Translations under genes and position numbers: made by a program
Notes under the pieces: generated by a model
Seen by the model: only the letters and a program-made list of their open reading frames with translations
Told to the model about the DNA's origin: nothing
The model's database searches: none
Shown: positions 7,811-16,459 of the stretch, piece by piece
Position numbering within the stretch: the first letter of the stretch is position 1
Layout: each line of letters starts with the position of its first letter
Source: Rhizobium subbaraonis
GTDB taxonomy: Bacteria; Pseudomonadota; Alphaproteobacteria; Rhizobiales; Rhizobiaceae
Reading direction: 5' to 3'
DNA length: 54,659 nt
NCBI RefSeq assembly: GCF_900220975.1
Contig: NZ_OBQD01000027.1
Location: 1 to 54,659 of the forward strand

Positions 7811-8196
7811 CCGTTCTCGACGCCTTCATCGCCGACATGGCGCAGAAGCCGTTTTGCTGGCGCAATCTGAATTGCGGGCTGGAACTGGCCGACTGGTGGC
7901 GGGTCAATCACGGGATCGACCCGGCAGCAGACCTGCGGGGCGTTGTTACCGATGCCGCCGACGCCGAGCAGCTGATCGCCGATCGCGGCGGACTTGTTTC
8001 ATTGGTCTCCGCCATTGCTACGAAGGCCGGCGCTGTCGGTTCCGCCGGTGACAGGCCGGGCGACTTCGGCGTGATCGAGGTTGCGGGCGTGCAGTATTGC
8101 GCGATCCTTTCGTCCAGTGGTCGCTGGATCGTGAAGGCTGAGCGTGGTGTCGCCGGTTTCCGCGACTGCACCGTCCTGGCGGCGTGGAGCATCTGA
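7801..8196 (+). CDS. DUF6950 family tail protein (gpK position)
   Basis: This 131-residue protein has the signature of DUF6950: 'FIADMAQKPFCWRNLNCGLE', then 'LADWWRVNHGIDPAADLRG', and a small C-terminal domain with 'PGDFGVIEVAGVQYCAIL'. The first segment resembles the 'pFxWGxxDC' entry of NlpC/P60 peptidases, with Cys in 'LNC' at the catalytic place, and lambda gpK in the same genomic position is an NlpC/P60 protein. The usual His of 'HVGI' appears to be replaced ('YCAI'), so activity may be lost or altered. Start and stop overlap both neighbours. The peptidase relation is inference. Confidence 0.75.
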   Translation: MALTVLDAFIADMAQKPFCWRNLNCGLELADWWRVNHGIDPAADLRGVVTDAADAEQLIADRGGLVSLVSAIATKAGAVGSAGDRPGDFGVIEVAGVQYCAILSSSGRWIVKAERGVAGFRDCTVLAAWSI

Positions 8197-10652
8197 TGCC
8201 GCAGGCAATTGTTGGTCTCATCGCTGCGGCCGGTATCCCCGGCCTCGTTACCGCCACGGGCGCGCTGACGCTCGGCGGCAACCTGCTGGCCGGCGCCATC
8301 GGCTTTGGCATCTCCTATGGCGCCAATGCCCTGTTCAAGGAGGATGCGCCGAAGCCAGCGGAGATGCGCGGAACCGTCCGTCAGTCGGTATCGTCTCGGC
8401 GCAAGAGCTATGGCGAGGGGCCGATGGGCGCCGCCATCATCTTTTTCGAAGTCCGCGACGGCGCGCTGGTGCAGATCCTCTATCTTGGCGAGGGCGGCGA
8501 ACAGGGGATAGACGCCTTCACCGAATGGCGGCTGGACGAGCGGATCGTCACCGTCGAGCTGGACGGCAATATCAACACCTCGCCGATCGACGGAAAGGTG
8601 GAAGTCGAGTTTCGCCTGGGGTCTGCGAGCCAGCTTCACTACGAGCGGGTCGCGGAAATTTTCCCCGAGATCTACGACGACACGCATCGCTGCCGTGGTT
8701 GCGTCACCGTCATGATCAAGTCCAACAAGGTCAAGACGGAAAAGATCAGGGAGGTTTACCCTAACCGACTGCCGCAGCTCGTGCCGGTAGCCCGTCGAAA
8801 CAAGGTGTTTGATCCGAGGACCGAGCTGACGGCCTACTCGGCGAACCTGGCGCTGATCTTCCGCAGCTACCTCGTCGACCTCGACGGCGCGGGACTGCCG
8901 GCCAGCATGATCGACGAGGCCGATTTCGAGGTGGCGGCGGACATCGGCGATGAGCTGCTTGCGACCTCGGGTGGCGGTACGGTTCGCCGCTATCACGGCC
9001 AGCTGGACTACAAGCTGGAAGAGGAACCGATCAATATCATCGAGCGGATGATCACGGCGACCGACGGCCGGCTGTTTCTAAAGCGCTCCGGCAAGATAGG
9101 GTTCAAGGCGGGCAAATATGTGCCGCCGACCGTCTCGATCCCCGACGCCGTCATCGTCAGCTATTCGCTGAAAGACTCGAGCGGGCCGCTGCGCGAAGGC
9201 ACCGAAGTGACCGTCCGCTACCAGAACAAGATGGCGCGCTATACCGAGGCGACCTGCGATCCCTGGATCATCGATGCTGACGGGACGCGAAAGCCGATCC
9301 CGATCCAGGCCTACGAGATCCAGGAGCACCATCATGCCCGGCGCATCGCCAAAAGGCGGGCGCAGCGTGCAACGGCGCGTTGGCGCGGCACGATCGTGAC
9401 GGACCTGTTCGGGCTGGAGGCGTGGGAGGAGCAGTACATCTACCTCGAGGTGCGCGACCTCGGCATCGACTTCGAGCCTTTCGAGATCATGGATATCCGC
9501 GAAGGCGACGATGACATGACCGTCGTCATCGACGTCGTGAGCCTGCCGGAAGATCCCGAGACCATGCACGATCTGACATTCGCCGAGGAGGGAACGCCGC
9601 CGGCCATTCCCGAAGACTTCGACGACGAATCCATCCATGCACCGGAAAATCTCACTGTTTCGATCGAGAAGCGAAATGTCGGCGAGGCGACGATCGCTCT
9701 CCTGGTGGCGTCCTGGGACGCGTATTCGGATCGCGATGATCTATCCGCACAGGCGCAGATCTCGCTTGCCGACGCTGAAGAGTGGACGGACATCAACGTT
9801 GCCGACAGCAACACGCGTTCCGAGGCGGTCGGGATAGCAGATGGCGAGCGATACGATGTTCGCGTGAGGTGGAAAGAGCCAGAGGGGAAACCTTCCGACT
9901 GGGCGCTGTTCGAAAACGTGCTTGTCAGCATCTACGAGCAGGAGAGCCTTGCGCTCTTCGCCGCCATGACGACGCCGCCCACCACCAACCGCAAGGGCCA
10001 CATCAATACGCTGATCCGAACCCTCAAGAATGCCGGTGTCTGGGCGAAGCTGACGAAGATTGCGGTTCTCGCAGCCGCAAACGAGCAGGCGGCATTGCTT
10101 GATTGGAAGAACCCGGGCGGGACCGCCTTCTCGAAGGTGGGCACGATCACGTTCACCGCGGATCGCGGGTTCACCGGTGACGGTGCGACCGGCTATCTCG
10201 ACAGCGGCGTTGCATGGAACACGCTGGTTTCTCAGGACAATGCTTCGATGTGGGGCTTTTCCCTGACAGAAGCATCCGCCAACTCCTCGATTGTCGGAAC
10301 AGCGTCTGGCAGCGGTAGTGCCTTCGTAGGGCCAAGGAACAGCGCGGCGTATACCGTTCGCGCCCACGGCGCTCAAGTGACCGTGGACAGCGCCGGCTCT
10401 TCCATCGGCTTCTTTGGCTGGTCCCGCTCCCTTTCCTCTGCGTTCCGGGCTTATCGCAACAAAGTCGAGAGCACCATAAGCCAGGCGTCGGCGGCGCCGC
10501 CAACCGGCAACATGACCATACTGAGAACTGCCGGCACGTATGGTCCGTGGCAGGTACCTTTTGCTTGTGCTGGAGCAGCGCTCACCACGGCAGAACAGGG
10601 CGCGCTCTACGACGCCATCGCAGCGTACCTGACAGACATCGGGGCTCTCTAG
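8196..10652 (+). CDS. Tail tip / host specificity protein, gpJ-like
   Basis: This 818-residue protein begins at ATG 8196 (TGATG overlap with the gene before); a GTG at 8184 is possible. Residues 10-50 are a Gly/Ala-rich hydrophobic stretch ('GLVTATGALTLGGNLLAGAI') that includes the I-like segment fused to J in rhizobial phages. The central part ('DEADFEVAADIGDELLATSG', 'YHGQLDYKLEEEPINIIERM') matches the J-type hub. Residues about 490-590 look like a fibronectin-type domain, and from about 590 ('TTNRKGHINTLIRTLKNAGV') a separate distal domain begins. It forms the tail tip and contacts the host surface. Shorter than lambda gpJ (1132). Confidence 0.85.
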   Translation: MPQAIVGLIAAAGIPGLVTATGALTLGGNLLAGAIGFGISYGANALFKEDAPKPAEMRGTVRQSVSSRRKSYGEGPMGAAIIFFEVRDGALVQILYLGEGGEQGIDAFTEWRLDERIVTVELDGNINTSPIDGKVEVEFRLGSASQLHYERVAEIFPEIYDDTHRCRGCVTVMIKSNKVKTEKIREVYPNRLPQLVPVARRNKVFDPRTELTAYSANLALIFRSYLVDLDGAGLPASMIDEADFEVAADIGDELLATSGGGTVRRYHGQLDYKLEEEPINIIERMITATDGRLFLKRSGKIGFKAGKYVPPTVSIPDAVIVSYSLKDSSGPLREGTEVTVRYQNKMARYTEATCDPWIIDADGTRKPIPIQAYEIQEHHHARRIAKRRAQRATARWRGTIVTDLFGLEAWEEQYIYLEVRDLGIDFEPFEIMDIREGDDDMTVVIDVVSLPEDPETMHDLTFAEEGTPPAIPEDFDDESIHAPENLTVSIEKRNVGEATIALLVASWDAYSDRDDLSAQAQISLADAEEWTDINVADSNTRSEAVGIADGERYDVRVRWKEPEGKPSDWALFENVLVSIYEQESLALFAAMTTPPTTNRKGHINTLIRTLKNAGVWAKLTKIAVLAAANEQAALLDWKNPGGTAFSKVGTITFTADRGFTGDGATGYLDSGVAWNTLVSQDNASMWGFSLTEASANSSIVGTASGSGSAFVGPRNSAAYTVRAHGAQVTVDSAGSSIGFFGWSRSLSSAFRAYRNKVESTISQASAAPPTGNMTILRTAGTYGPWQVPFACAGAALTTAEQGALYDAIAAYLTDIGAL

Positions 10653-10725
10653 TCCAGCGTCGCCATCGACGAATCCCTCACACCGAGAAATTGACAGCCC
10701 GCGCCGAACCTTCGGACGCGATCAC

Positions 10726-13521
10726 ATGGGGTATTCAATGACCATTACCGATCAGGCGAAAATCGTCTATGCCGCCGGTTCTTCCTCCTCGCCCGCCGAG
10801 CCGGACAAGTCCCAGATCATCGCCCTGTTCAAGATGATCGATGCGCTCCTGTCGTCGGCGTTGAATGGCGTCCTTATTGGCAATGCCGTTGTCTACGCGA
10901 CCCGGTCGGCCCTCTATGCTGATCTCGCACACCCGGCAAACCGGCTCGGCATCGTCTACAATGACCCTACGGCCGGCTACAACGGCATCTACATCAAGGC
11001 GGGTTCCTCGGGCTCGGGCAGCTGGTCGATCACGTCGCTTGCGTTGCCCGCGACCTTTGCGGCCGACTTATCCGCCGTCATTGCTGAAGTCGCTACGGCT
11101 CGCGGGGCCGAGGTCAGCCTTGTCGCGAGGCTGAGCGCGATCGTCACCTCGATCACAACGGGCGACAACGCCGTACGCACTACGCTTGCTGCAGCAACCA
11201 CGCCCGTCGTCGATTTCGGCCAGGAGCTGCTCTACGACGAAAGCGGCGTCGCCGGTCCTGAGAAGACCCTTTACGTGCCGCGCGAGCTATTTGCCCGTGC
11301 CGGTGGATCGACGGCGCTGAATGGAAGTTTCGGAACCGCATCGACGCCGTTTCCGAACCACGTCGCCTTCACGATCACGTCGGGTTCCGATATTGCGACG
11401 GTCTACGTCGACGCCAACGACGATACCAATCCCGTCAAGATCGCGCTCGTCCCCTCCGGCGTCGTACAGAACATTGCCGCGCGATACTTCATCGTCGCCG
11501 AGATCTGGCGCGGTGTCGTGAAATCGCCATTCCCGGTGATGCGCCTGGATGAGAACCTGAAATCGCGGATCCAATTCCGCTATCCCATTGCGATCCTCGG
11601 CGACAAGATCCGGTTTTCTGCCTTCTACCACTACACGCGCCGCACGGGCTTCACCCTCTATTCGCCCGCGAGCGGTGATCTCTACTGGGAGTTCGATCTC
11701 TCGACGGCGACGAACTCGGAGACGCGCTATTACTTCGACCCCGTTGCGGCGGCGGCAGGATCTGCGCCGATCAAGGCAGTTTCCGGGAATGCCTTTCCAA
11801 TGTTCCCGCGCGACGATCGGTTTGTGTTCATCGCGGCAAGTCTCGCGCGCTCGGTGCGGACGGATCATCAAACCGTCGGTGCGCGTCCGGGAAGCCGTCA
11901 CCTCAGCATGTTCAGCCGGGGCAACGATCCCGACAGATCGACGCTTTTTTCGGCAAACGCGCTGCTGGCGGATTTCACGTCTTCGGAATTGACCTCCCGC
12001 GGCATCGTCCGGGGGGTGACCGGGATCGAGGCATTCTACGGCGAGGATCTGCCGCCCGACATGCCATTGGAGGGCTGGTATTTCGTTCGTTGCTATGTGC
12101 ACACCCCTGTCGTGGATCCTGAGACCGGCGAGGGGGTTTACTATACACCGCGGCTCTATTTCCTCGATGCCGGGGGGAACGCGCTGACGACCGAGGGCGG
12201 AGCGAACAGCTATTTCGGGCTGGCTAAAGAAAAGCGACTTTCAGTGGACACTGCGATCTTTGTCGGGTTTGCGCGATACAAGTTCACGTCGCGGCCCGTT
12301 CGCTACAATATTGGGGCCTATCAGGATCCAGGAACGATGTGCACGTTCGGCGGCGCGCAGCTCTACGCTGGCGTCAACATCGGCGGATACATCTTCCCGG
12401 AAGAGTGGCCGACGCCATCGGATATGGATGCGCTGTATGGGGGGAAACACTATTCCATCGCGGGCCGTCCGCTGCCGTTCTTCGTGCCGTCGATGCTTTC
12501 CGGCAAGCGCAACGTCTCTACCTTGCCCCTGCTGACGATCCGCTGCGCGGCAAGCGCTGACGCTGATACGCCTTACTTTCTCTCCGGCGCCGGCACGCTC
12601 GAACTGGACTACGCTCGCGCCGGATCCTCGATGCTGTTCGAGACGCAGGGCGGCCCGGAGGGCGCTGGCAGGCGAGCGCGGCGAACGGTTGCGAATGCCC
12701 GGGTCTCTGCCCCTGTTGCCGGCAGTGCCGCCATTCTCGGCTTTGGCGACAGCATCGGCAACCGATCGGTTCTGGGGAAGGCTTCGGCCAAGATGTCTGC
12801 AGTCGGGATCTCTCCGACCTTCATCGGCTCCATTCAGCAGAACGACGGGCTCATGGGAGAATGCCGCGAGGGTTGGGAGTGGCAGGACTTCTACCACGGC
12901 GAAACACAGTTTCCGCCCGTGACAAACGTCGCGGCCTATCTGGCTTTGGCGGCCGATGGCACTGGAAGCGATCGGCGGCAGGGCCATAACCCCTGGGTCC
13001 GCCCTGCGACGGGCGGCGACCCCGTCGGCAAAGTCTTCTACGGGCACATCTTTGATTTCGCCTGGGGGCTGTCTCGTCTCGGGCTGGCGCTTCCAACGCA
13101 CGTCATGATCAACTTTGGCACCAACGACATCAACCAGCGTTCGCCGGCCATGTCTCTCGCGCAGGCGAAGACGGGGCTTGGTATCCTCGTGTCCTCGATC
13201 CGCGCCGCCGGTGCCAATATCCAGATTGGCGTCGGCTTGCCGGCCATCCCGCGCAGCGCCTCGAGCGATCAGAAATGGGTTGAGGAGCAGGTGCCGATGA
13301 TCCGCGCCATCATCGACTACGTGAGGACGCTGGCCGATGACAAGGTCAACGTTCTCCCCTTCTGGGCGCACATGTCGACGGACACCGATTGGGTGGAGAC
13401 GACACTATTTGTCGATGAAAATGCGACGGTCGCACGCGTGTCGGACGAACTTCATCCCAACGAGCAGAACCGGCACATGATGGCAGAGGTCATTGCCGCC
13501 TGGGTGGCAAACACGATCTAG
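10726..13521 (+). CDS. Tail fibre/spike with C-terminal SGNH hydrolase domain
   Basis: This 931-residue protein follows the tail tip gene. A second possible start, ATG 10738, has GGGG six bases upstream. Residues 1-150 resemble the helical tail-attachment part of phage fibres; the middle is beta-rich. Residues about 665-930 are an SGNH/GDSL hydrolase: block I 'LGFGDSIG' with the likely nucleophile Ser676, block III 'NFGTNDI' (798-801), and block V 'DELHPN' with Asp907 and His910. Such domains on virions remove acetyl or other acyl groups from surface polysaccharide. This suggests that the phage binds and edits an acylated O-antigen or exopolysaccharide. Substrate is unknown. Confidence 0.85.
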   Translation: MGYSMTITDQAKIVYAAGSSSSPAEPDKSQIIALFKMIDALLSSALNGVLIGNAVVYATRSALYADLAHPANRLGIVYNDPTAGYNGIYIKAGSSGSGSWSITSLALPATFAADLSAVIAEVATARGAEVSLVARLSAIVTSITTGDNAVRTTLAAATTPVVDFGQELLYDESGVAGPEKTLYVPRELFARAGGSTALNGSFGTASTPFPNHVAFTITSGSDIATVYVDANDDTNPVKIALVPSGVVQNIAARYFIVAEIWRGVVKSPFPVMRLDENLKSRIQFRYPIAILGDKIRFSAFYHYTRRTGFTLYSPASGDLYWEFDLSTATNSETRYYFDPVAAAAGSAPIKAVSGNAFPMFPRDDRFVFIAASLARSVRTDHQTVGARPGSRHLSMFSRGNDPDRSTLFSANALLADFTSSELTSRGIVRGVTGIEAFYGEDLPPDMPLEGWYFVRCYVHTPVVDPETGEGVYYTPRLYFLDAGGNALTTEGGANSYFGLAKEKRLSVDTAIFVGFARYKFTSRPVRYNIGAYQDPGTMCTFGGAQLYAGVNIGGYIFPEEWPTPSDMDALYGGKHYSIAGRPLPFFVPSMLSGKRNVSTLPLLTIRCAASADADTPYFLSGAGTLELDYARAGSSMLFETQGGPEGAGRRARRTVANARVSAPVAGSAAILGFGDSIGNRSVLGKASAKMSAVGISPTFIGSIQQNDGLMGECREGWEWQDFYHGETQFPPVTNVAAYLALAADGTGSDRRQGHNPWVRPATGGDPVGKVFYGHIFDFAWGLSRLGLALPTHVMINFGTNDINQRSPAMSLAQAKTGLGILVSSIRAAGANIQIGVGLPAIPRSASSDQKWVEEQVPMIRAIIDYVRTLADDKVNVLPFWAHMSTDTDWVETTLFVDENATVARVSDELHPNEQNRHMMAEVIAAWVANTI

Positions 13522-13677
13522 GCTCAGAATGTCGGCCCCATGACAAGCGCAACGAAAAAGGCGCAGCTGAGGGCTGAGAAGTAACGAGAGTAACATTGTT
13601 CATGGCGACGATCTCCAGCTTTCCCGTCGCCTGAAAACGCGCAAACCGCGCACCAGTTCCGAAAGAAGGACATCATC

Positions 13678-14313
13678 ATGAACCGCAGCGCATTCTATGC
13701 GTCTGTGCGCTCGTCGCTGTTTGGCGGCCGGCTGACACAGGGGCAGGTCAAGGGGATGGAGACCATCCTGAACAAGTGGCAGGCGGACGGGCTGACCGAC
13801 GCCCGCTGGCTGGCCTACATGCTGGCGACCGCTTTTCTCGAGACCGGCCAGACGGTGGCGCCGATCACCGAGAACCTGAACTATTCGGCCGCCGGACTTC
13901 GGAAGACGTTCCCGAAATACTTCACCGTCGCTCAGGCCAACGCCTACGCCCGCCAGCCGGAACGGATCGCAAACCGGGCGTATGCCAACCGGATCGGCAA
14001 CGGCAACGAAGCGTCCGGCGACGGCTGGCGCTACCGGGGGCGTGGGCTGGTGCAGATCACCGGTCGGGCGAACTATCGGACCTATGGCCTGGAGAACTCG
14101 CCGGGCGACGCGCTGCTCGACGCCGTCGCCACGCGGATCATGTTCGACGGCATGATCAATGGCCGCTTCACCGGCGTGAAGCTCGCCGACTGCTTCAACG
14201 AGACGACCACCGACTGGAAGAACGCCCGCAAGATCATCAACGGGCTCGATCGCGCCGACGACATCGCCGGTTACGCGCGGAAGTTCCACGCGGCCATTCT
14301 CGCGGCCTCCTGA
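13678..14313 (+). CDS. Endolysin, GH19 chitinase-like muramidase
   Basis: This 211-residue protein starts after AAGGAC at ATG 13678. It has the features of GH19-type endolysins: 'LAYMLATAFLETGQT' with the likely catalytic Glu, 'PITENLNYSAAGLRKTFPKY', 'ANRIGNGNEASGDGWRYRGR' and 'GLVQITGRANY'. There is no signal peptide, so export to the murein depends on a holin. It cuts the glycan strands of peptidoglycan to release progeny. The 57-residue membrane protein just downstream is the likely partner. Length is typical for single-domain phage GH19 enzymes. Confidence 0.9.
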   Translation: MNRSAFYASVRSSLFGGRLTQGQVKGMETILNKWQADGLTDARWLAYMLATAFLETGQTVAPITENLNYSAAGLRKTFPKYFTVAQANAYARQPERIANRAYANRIGNGNEASGDGWRYRGRGLVQITGRANYRTYGLENSPGDALLDAVATRIMFDGMINGRFTGVKLADCFNETTTDWKNARKIINGLDRADDIAGYARKFHAAILAAS

Positions 14314-14330
14314 GCACGAAAGGACACCCC

Positions 14331-14504
14331 ATGCAGAAGATTTCGAAAGCCATAGCAGCAGCAGCCGGCGGCGCTGCAACCGGCACCATTGGCTTGCCGT
14401 TCATGCCGGCCGACACGCCTTGGTATGGCTATCTGTTGCTCTACGCGATCACCGTCGGTCTGCCGGCGGTGCTGACTTACTGGGCACCACCGAACAAGGT
14501 CTGA
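14331..14504 (+). CDS. Small membrane protein, holin candidate
   Basis: This 57-residue protein begins 17 bases after the endolysin stop, with AAAGGA upstream of ATG 14331. It shows a short basic N-terminus 'MQKISKAIAAAAGGAATGTI', a first weak hydrophobic stretch, then 'WYGYLLLYAITVGLPAVLTY' as a clear membrane segment, and a short polar tail. Size, membrane character and place next to the endolysin point to a class II-type holin. No family assignment is possible for so short a protein. Its 3' end overlaps a convergent minus-strand gene by 28 bases. Confidence 0.65.
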   Translation: MQKISKAIAAAAGGAATGTIGLPFMPADTPWYGYLLLYAITVGLPAVLTYWAPPNKV

Positions 14505-14710
14505 TCGGCATTGCCTGCCATGGCGAGCAGCTTCTCGCGGTCATGGATGCCTTCGCGATAGTGACGGAGCAGGAGGCCAGCCAGCGCTGTTGCCTCCTGG
14601 CTCTCTGCTTCTATCCCGCGTTGCAGACAGATTTCGTCGAAAGCGCTCCCCAGCACTGAGAGGCCAGCAGGATCGACGAAACCTTCCGATGGAATGTGAC
14701 GGTGGATCAT
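14477..14710 (-). CDS. Small helical hypothetical protein
   Basis: This 77-residue protein is read from the ATG complementary to 14708-14710; GGAGAACC precedes it on the minus strand. The longer open frame to 14755 lacks a ribosome site. It contains 'FVDPAGLSVLGSAFDEICLQ' and 'ATALAGLLLRHYREGIHDRE', the pattern of a family of short rhizobial proteins (a helix with 'LxxAFDxA', then a helix ending 'GxxDxxKL') that are common on chromosomes and prophages but have no known function. It overlaps the holin candidate tail to tail. The similarity is from pattern recognition only. Confidence 0.65.
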   Translation of the reverse strand: MIHRHIPSEGFVDPAGLSVLGSAFDEICLQRGIEAESQEATALAGLLLRHYREGIHDREKLLAMAGNADQTLFGGAQ

Positions 14711-14837
14711 GACGGTTCTCCAATATGGCGGCGCCGGCCCATGGCGCCCCGGCAAACATCGTAAAAATGAGATTTGCGGACGGGCTCGTCAAGCGGTCCG
14801 CACGCCGAACACATGCAGTTGAATGGCAGGGGACCAA

Positions 14838-15293
14838 ATGGCCGAGGCGAATGCAATGGAACTACCGAGACGCGCACCCAAACTCGAATGGAACTTGAAC
14901 ACGCTGATTCAAATCGTGACGCTCTTCGCCATGATCGGCGGCGGCATGGCAATCTGGATCGACAAGAGCAGAGACATTGAAGAGCTGCAGGCCTGGCGCT
15001 CCGCAATCGAGCAGGACCGAAAGGAGAAGTCGGCCGAATACCGCGCCAGCATGGCGAAGCTCGAGGAGCGGGTGAAGGGCACGGAGAAGGACATCGGTAA
15101 GATCGACAACCTTCAATATCGGTTGACAGTCGCAGAGCAGTCCACCGCGACGACGGCAACCGCGATGAAGGAGCTGCAAGACAGTCTCAACGACATGAAC
15201 GGCGATATCCGGGTCATGCGGGAGATCTTGCAGCGGCTGGACAATGTGAACGGCAGGCGGGCTGAGAAGCCGCTGCTTCTCGAGCCTGGCTGA
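14838..15293 (+). CDS. Membrane-anchored coiled-coil phage protein
   Basis: This 151-residue protein starts at ATG 14838, five bases after AGGGGA; an in-frame ATG at 14823 lacks that signal. Residues about 15-40 include a membrane helix ('IVTLFAMIGGGMAIWI'), and residues 45-140 are a long heptad-rich coiled coil ('ERVKGTEKDIGKIDNLQYRL', 'MKELQDSLNDMNGDIRVM'). This N-in anchor plus periplasmic coiled coil is the layout of phage i-spanins and of holin-associated proteins. I see no o-spanin lipoprotein nearby, so the spanin role is a suggestion only. Confidence 0.65.
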   Translation: MAEANAMELPRRAPKLEWNLNTLIQIVTLFAMIGGGMAIWIDKSRDIEELQAWRSAIEQDRKEKSAEYRASMAKLEERVKGTEKDIGKIDNLQYRLTVAEQSTATTATAMKELQDSLNDMNGDIRVMREILQRLDNVNGRRAEKPLLLEPG

Positions 15294-15398
15294 TCACCAC
15301 CAGCGAAGCGCCTGTCCAAGCCTCGCCACGAAACTCGCCGCCGCACCCAGCATGGCGACGGCAATAATCGCGCAGACCCACCAGGGGTTACGCCTCAT
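15294..15398 (-). CDS. Tiny membrane protein, 34 residues
   Basis: The start codon (complement of 15396-15398) lies inside the 3' end of the upstream minus-strand gene, so the two overlap by 11 bases. The product has one membrane segment, 'WWVCAIIAVAMLGAAASFVA', flanked by basic residues (N-terminal 'MRRNP'), the arrangement of a single-pass inner membrane peptide. Its stop codon abuts the stop of the plus-strand coiled-coil gene. Short membrane proteins of this kind are frequent in prophage lysis regions. The call rests on hydrophobic pattern and coupling, not on homology. Confidence 0.4.
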   Translation of the reverse strand: MRRNPWWVCAIIAVAMLGAAASFVARLGQALRWW

Positions 15399-15558
15399 CG
15401 CTGTTGAGAGGCTCGGTCTCCGTCAGCTGTCTCGCGAACTGGCGCGCCTCGGCCTCCGTCTCGAATGCCTTGTGGCTGGAATGGTCGTTCGTCTTTTCGC
15501 TCACCACCCATTTGCCGTTTTGTTGGACAATGGTGATTCTTCTGCTCTGCGCATCCAT
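15388..15558 (-). CDS. Small DUF2188-like protein
   Basis: This 56-residue protein starts at the ATG complementary to 15556-15558, preceded by AGAGGA; six codons upstream another ATG (15576) is possible. It shows the compact pattern of DUF2188-like small proteins: 'RITIVQQNGKWVVSEKTNDH', then 'SHKAFETEAEARQFARQLTE', that is, a strand with Trp followed by a helix beginning with 'TxxEA'. These are widespread small proteins without firm function. It is coupled by overlap to the tiny membrane gene downstream. Confidence 0.65.
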   Translation of the reverse strand: MDAQSRRITIVQQNGKWVVSEKTNDHSSHKAFETEAEARQFARQLTETEPLNSDEA

Positions 15559-15692
15559 GCAACCAGTTCCTCTCATGCCCAGTCCTGAGTAACGCGTTAA
15601 GCTTACTCAAAATTCGCTGTTCCGCCAAAGGTGGCGGCAATCTCCTTCTTCTGGAGCATTGCGGATGGACAAATCGGGCTTACCATCGATGC

Positions 15693-15902
15693 ATGTTGAA
15701 ACCCGGTCCCGACGATCTGACTTTTTCTCGGCGGAGCCTCCGCCTCACTGTCGTCCTGCTTTGTCATGGCTATCAGCATGTCAGTGAGCTTGCGCGGATG
15801 ACCGACAAGGAACTGCTGTCGCTGGAACGCATCCGGCCAAGCGATGTCGACCAGATCCGTGCGGAGCTTTCCAGGTTGGAGTGCGAAGGAATGGTCCAGT
15901 AG
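15693..15902 (+). CDS. Small helix-hairpin-like hypothetical protein
   Basis: This 69-residue product has the pattern 'HVSELARMTDKELLSLERIR' followed by 'PSDVDQIRAELSRLECEGM', resembling the helix-hairpin segment of RNA polymerase alpha C-terminal domains ('MTxxELLxIRNxGxKSxxEI'). That fold binds DNA, but the N-terminal 25 residues are unrelated and the similarity is local. No good ribosome site stands before ATG 15693. The gene is in the accessory flank of the prophage among other small genes. A real gene is likely but not certain. Confidence 0.45.
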   Translation: MLKPGPDDLTFSRRSLRLTVVLLCHGYQHVSELARMTDKELLSLERIRPSDVDQIRAELSRLECEGMVQ

Positions 15903-15921
15903 ATCGCCGCACTGGGGCGTT

Positions 15922-16092
15922 CTATTGATACCTTTCACTCGCCGCGGGCCGGTGCTCCGCGCACCACCAATCGATCGCGCCCTTGCCGCGGTCGTAGCCG
16001 AAACTTCCCCACCTCTTGCAATCCGGGTGCTGGCACCAGTGTTCCTCATGGACGCTGGCTGCCTTCTGCCCGTTCGACTTCTCGTCACTCAT
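15922..16092 (-). CDS. Small Cys/His-rich protein, 56 residues
   Basis: This minus-strand gene starts at the ATG complementary to 16090-16092 after GGAAC. The product contains 'EEHWCQHPDCKRWGSFGYDR' and then 'WWCAEHRP', a C-x4-C plus C-x2-H arrangement that could bind one zinc ion. I have seen this type ('HWCxHPxCxxWGxFG') as a recurrent small protein in Rhizobium chromosomes and prophages, with no assigned function. It is opposite in strand to its neighbours. The Cys/His spacing is what is seen; zinc binding is inferred. Confidence 0.65.
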   Translation of the reverse strand: MSDEKSNGQKAASVHEEHWCQHPDCKRWGSFGYDRGKGAIDWWCAEHRPAASERYQ

Positions 16093-16176
16093 CAATTCTG
16101 TTCCATCTTTGTTCTCATTATGCCATTACCCTATTCCGGCATGCGGGCCAAGACGAGAGCAAGAAGGAATAGCTTT

Positions 16177-16422
16177 ATGGTTCGTAGATCCGGCCGTCAC
16201 GAGCATATGTATGACCATGAGCGCGAAGCGTTCATCGCCCACGCAACGGCCCTGCACAAGACAATCTGCAACACTTCCGGCAGCCTGACGACCTCGGGCG
16301 AGGAATACCGCGTTCTGGCCGAACTGAATCAGGCCATCTGCGGAGCGATCCAGAAGATCACCGGAGAACCGCCGGCGTGGGCTCGACCGGCGACCCACAC
16401 TGGCACCGGCGTGCCGAAGTAG
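16177..16422 (+). CDS. Small hypothetical helical protein
   Basis: This 81-residue protein starts at ATG 16177, nine bases after AAGGA; the in-frame ATG 16141 lacks a site. Sequence features are a His-rich N-terminus ('RSGRHEHMYDHEREAFIAHA') and two helices ('ATALHKTICNTSGSLTTSGE', 'YRVLAELNQAICGAIQKITG'), with a Pro-rich end. I do not recognise a family. It lies in the prophage flank between two minus-strand small genes. Confidence 0.55.
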   Translation: MVRRSGRHEHMYDHEREAFIAHATALHKTICNTSGSLTTSGEEYRVLAELNQAICGAIQKITGEPPAWARPATHTGTGVPK

Positions 16423-16459
16423 GCGCCTGGCGGCGCCCTGCGCGACGTGGGGCGCGGCT

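Noticed and set aside
13522-13677. Tiny plus-strand frame at 13540 and minus frame 13405-13596
   Set aside because: Fourteen codons without a ribosome site, and a frame overlapping the end of the tail fibre gene; neither is supported.
15603-16088. 161-codon minus-strand frame
   Set aside because: Overlaps the better supported 56-residue Cys/His gene in another frame and the plus-strand 69-residue gene, and has no ribosome site.
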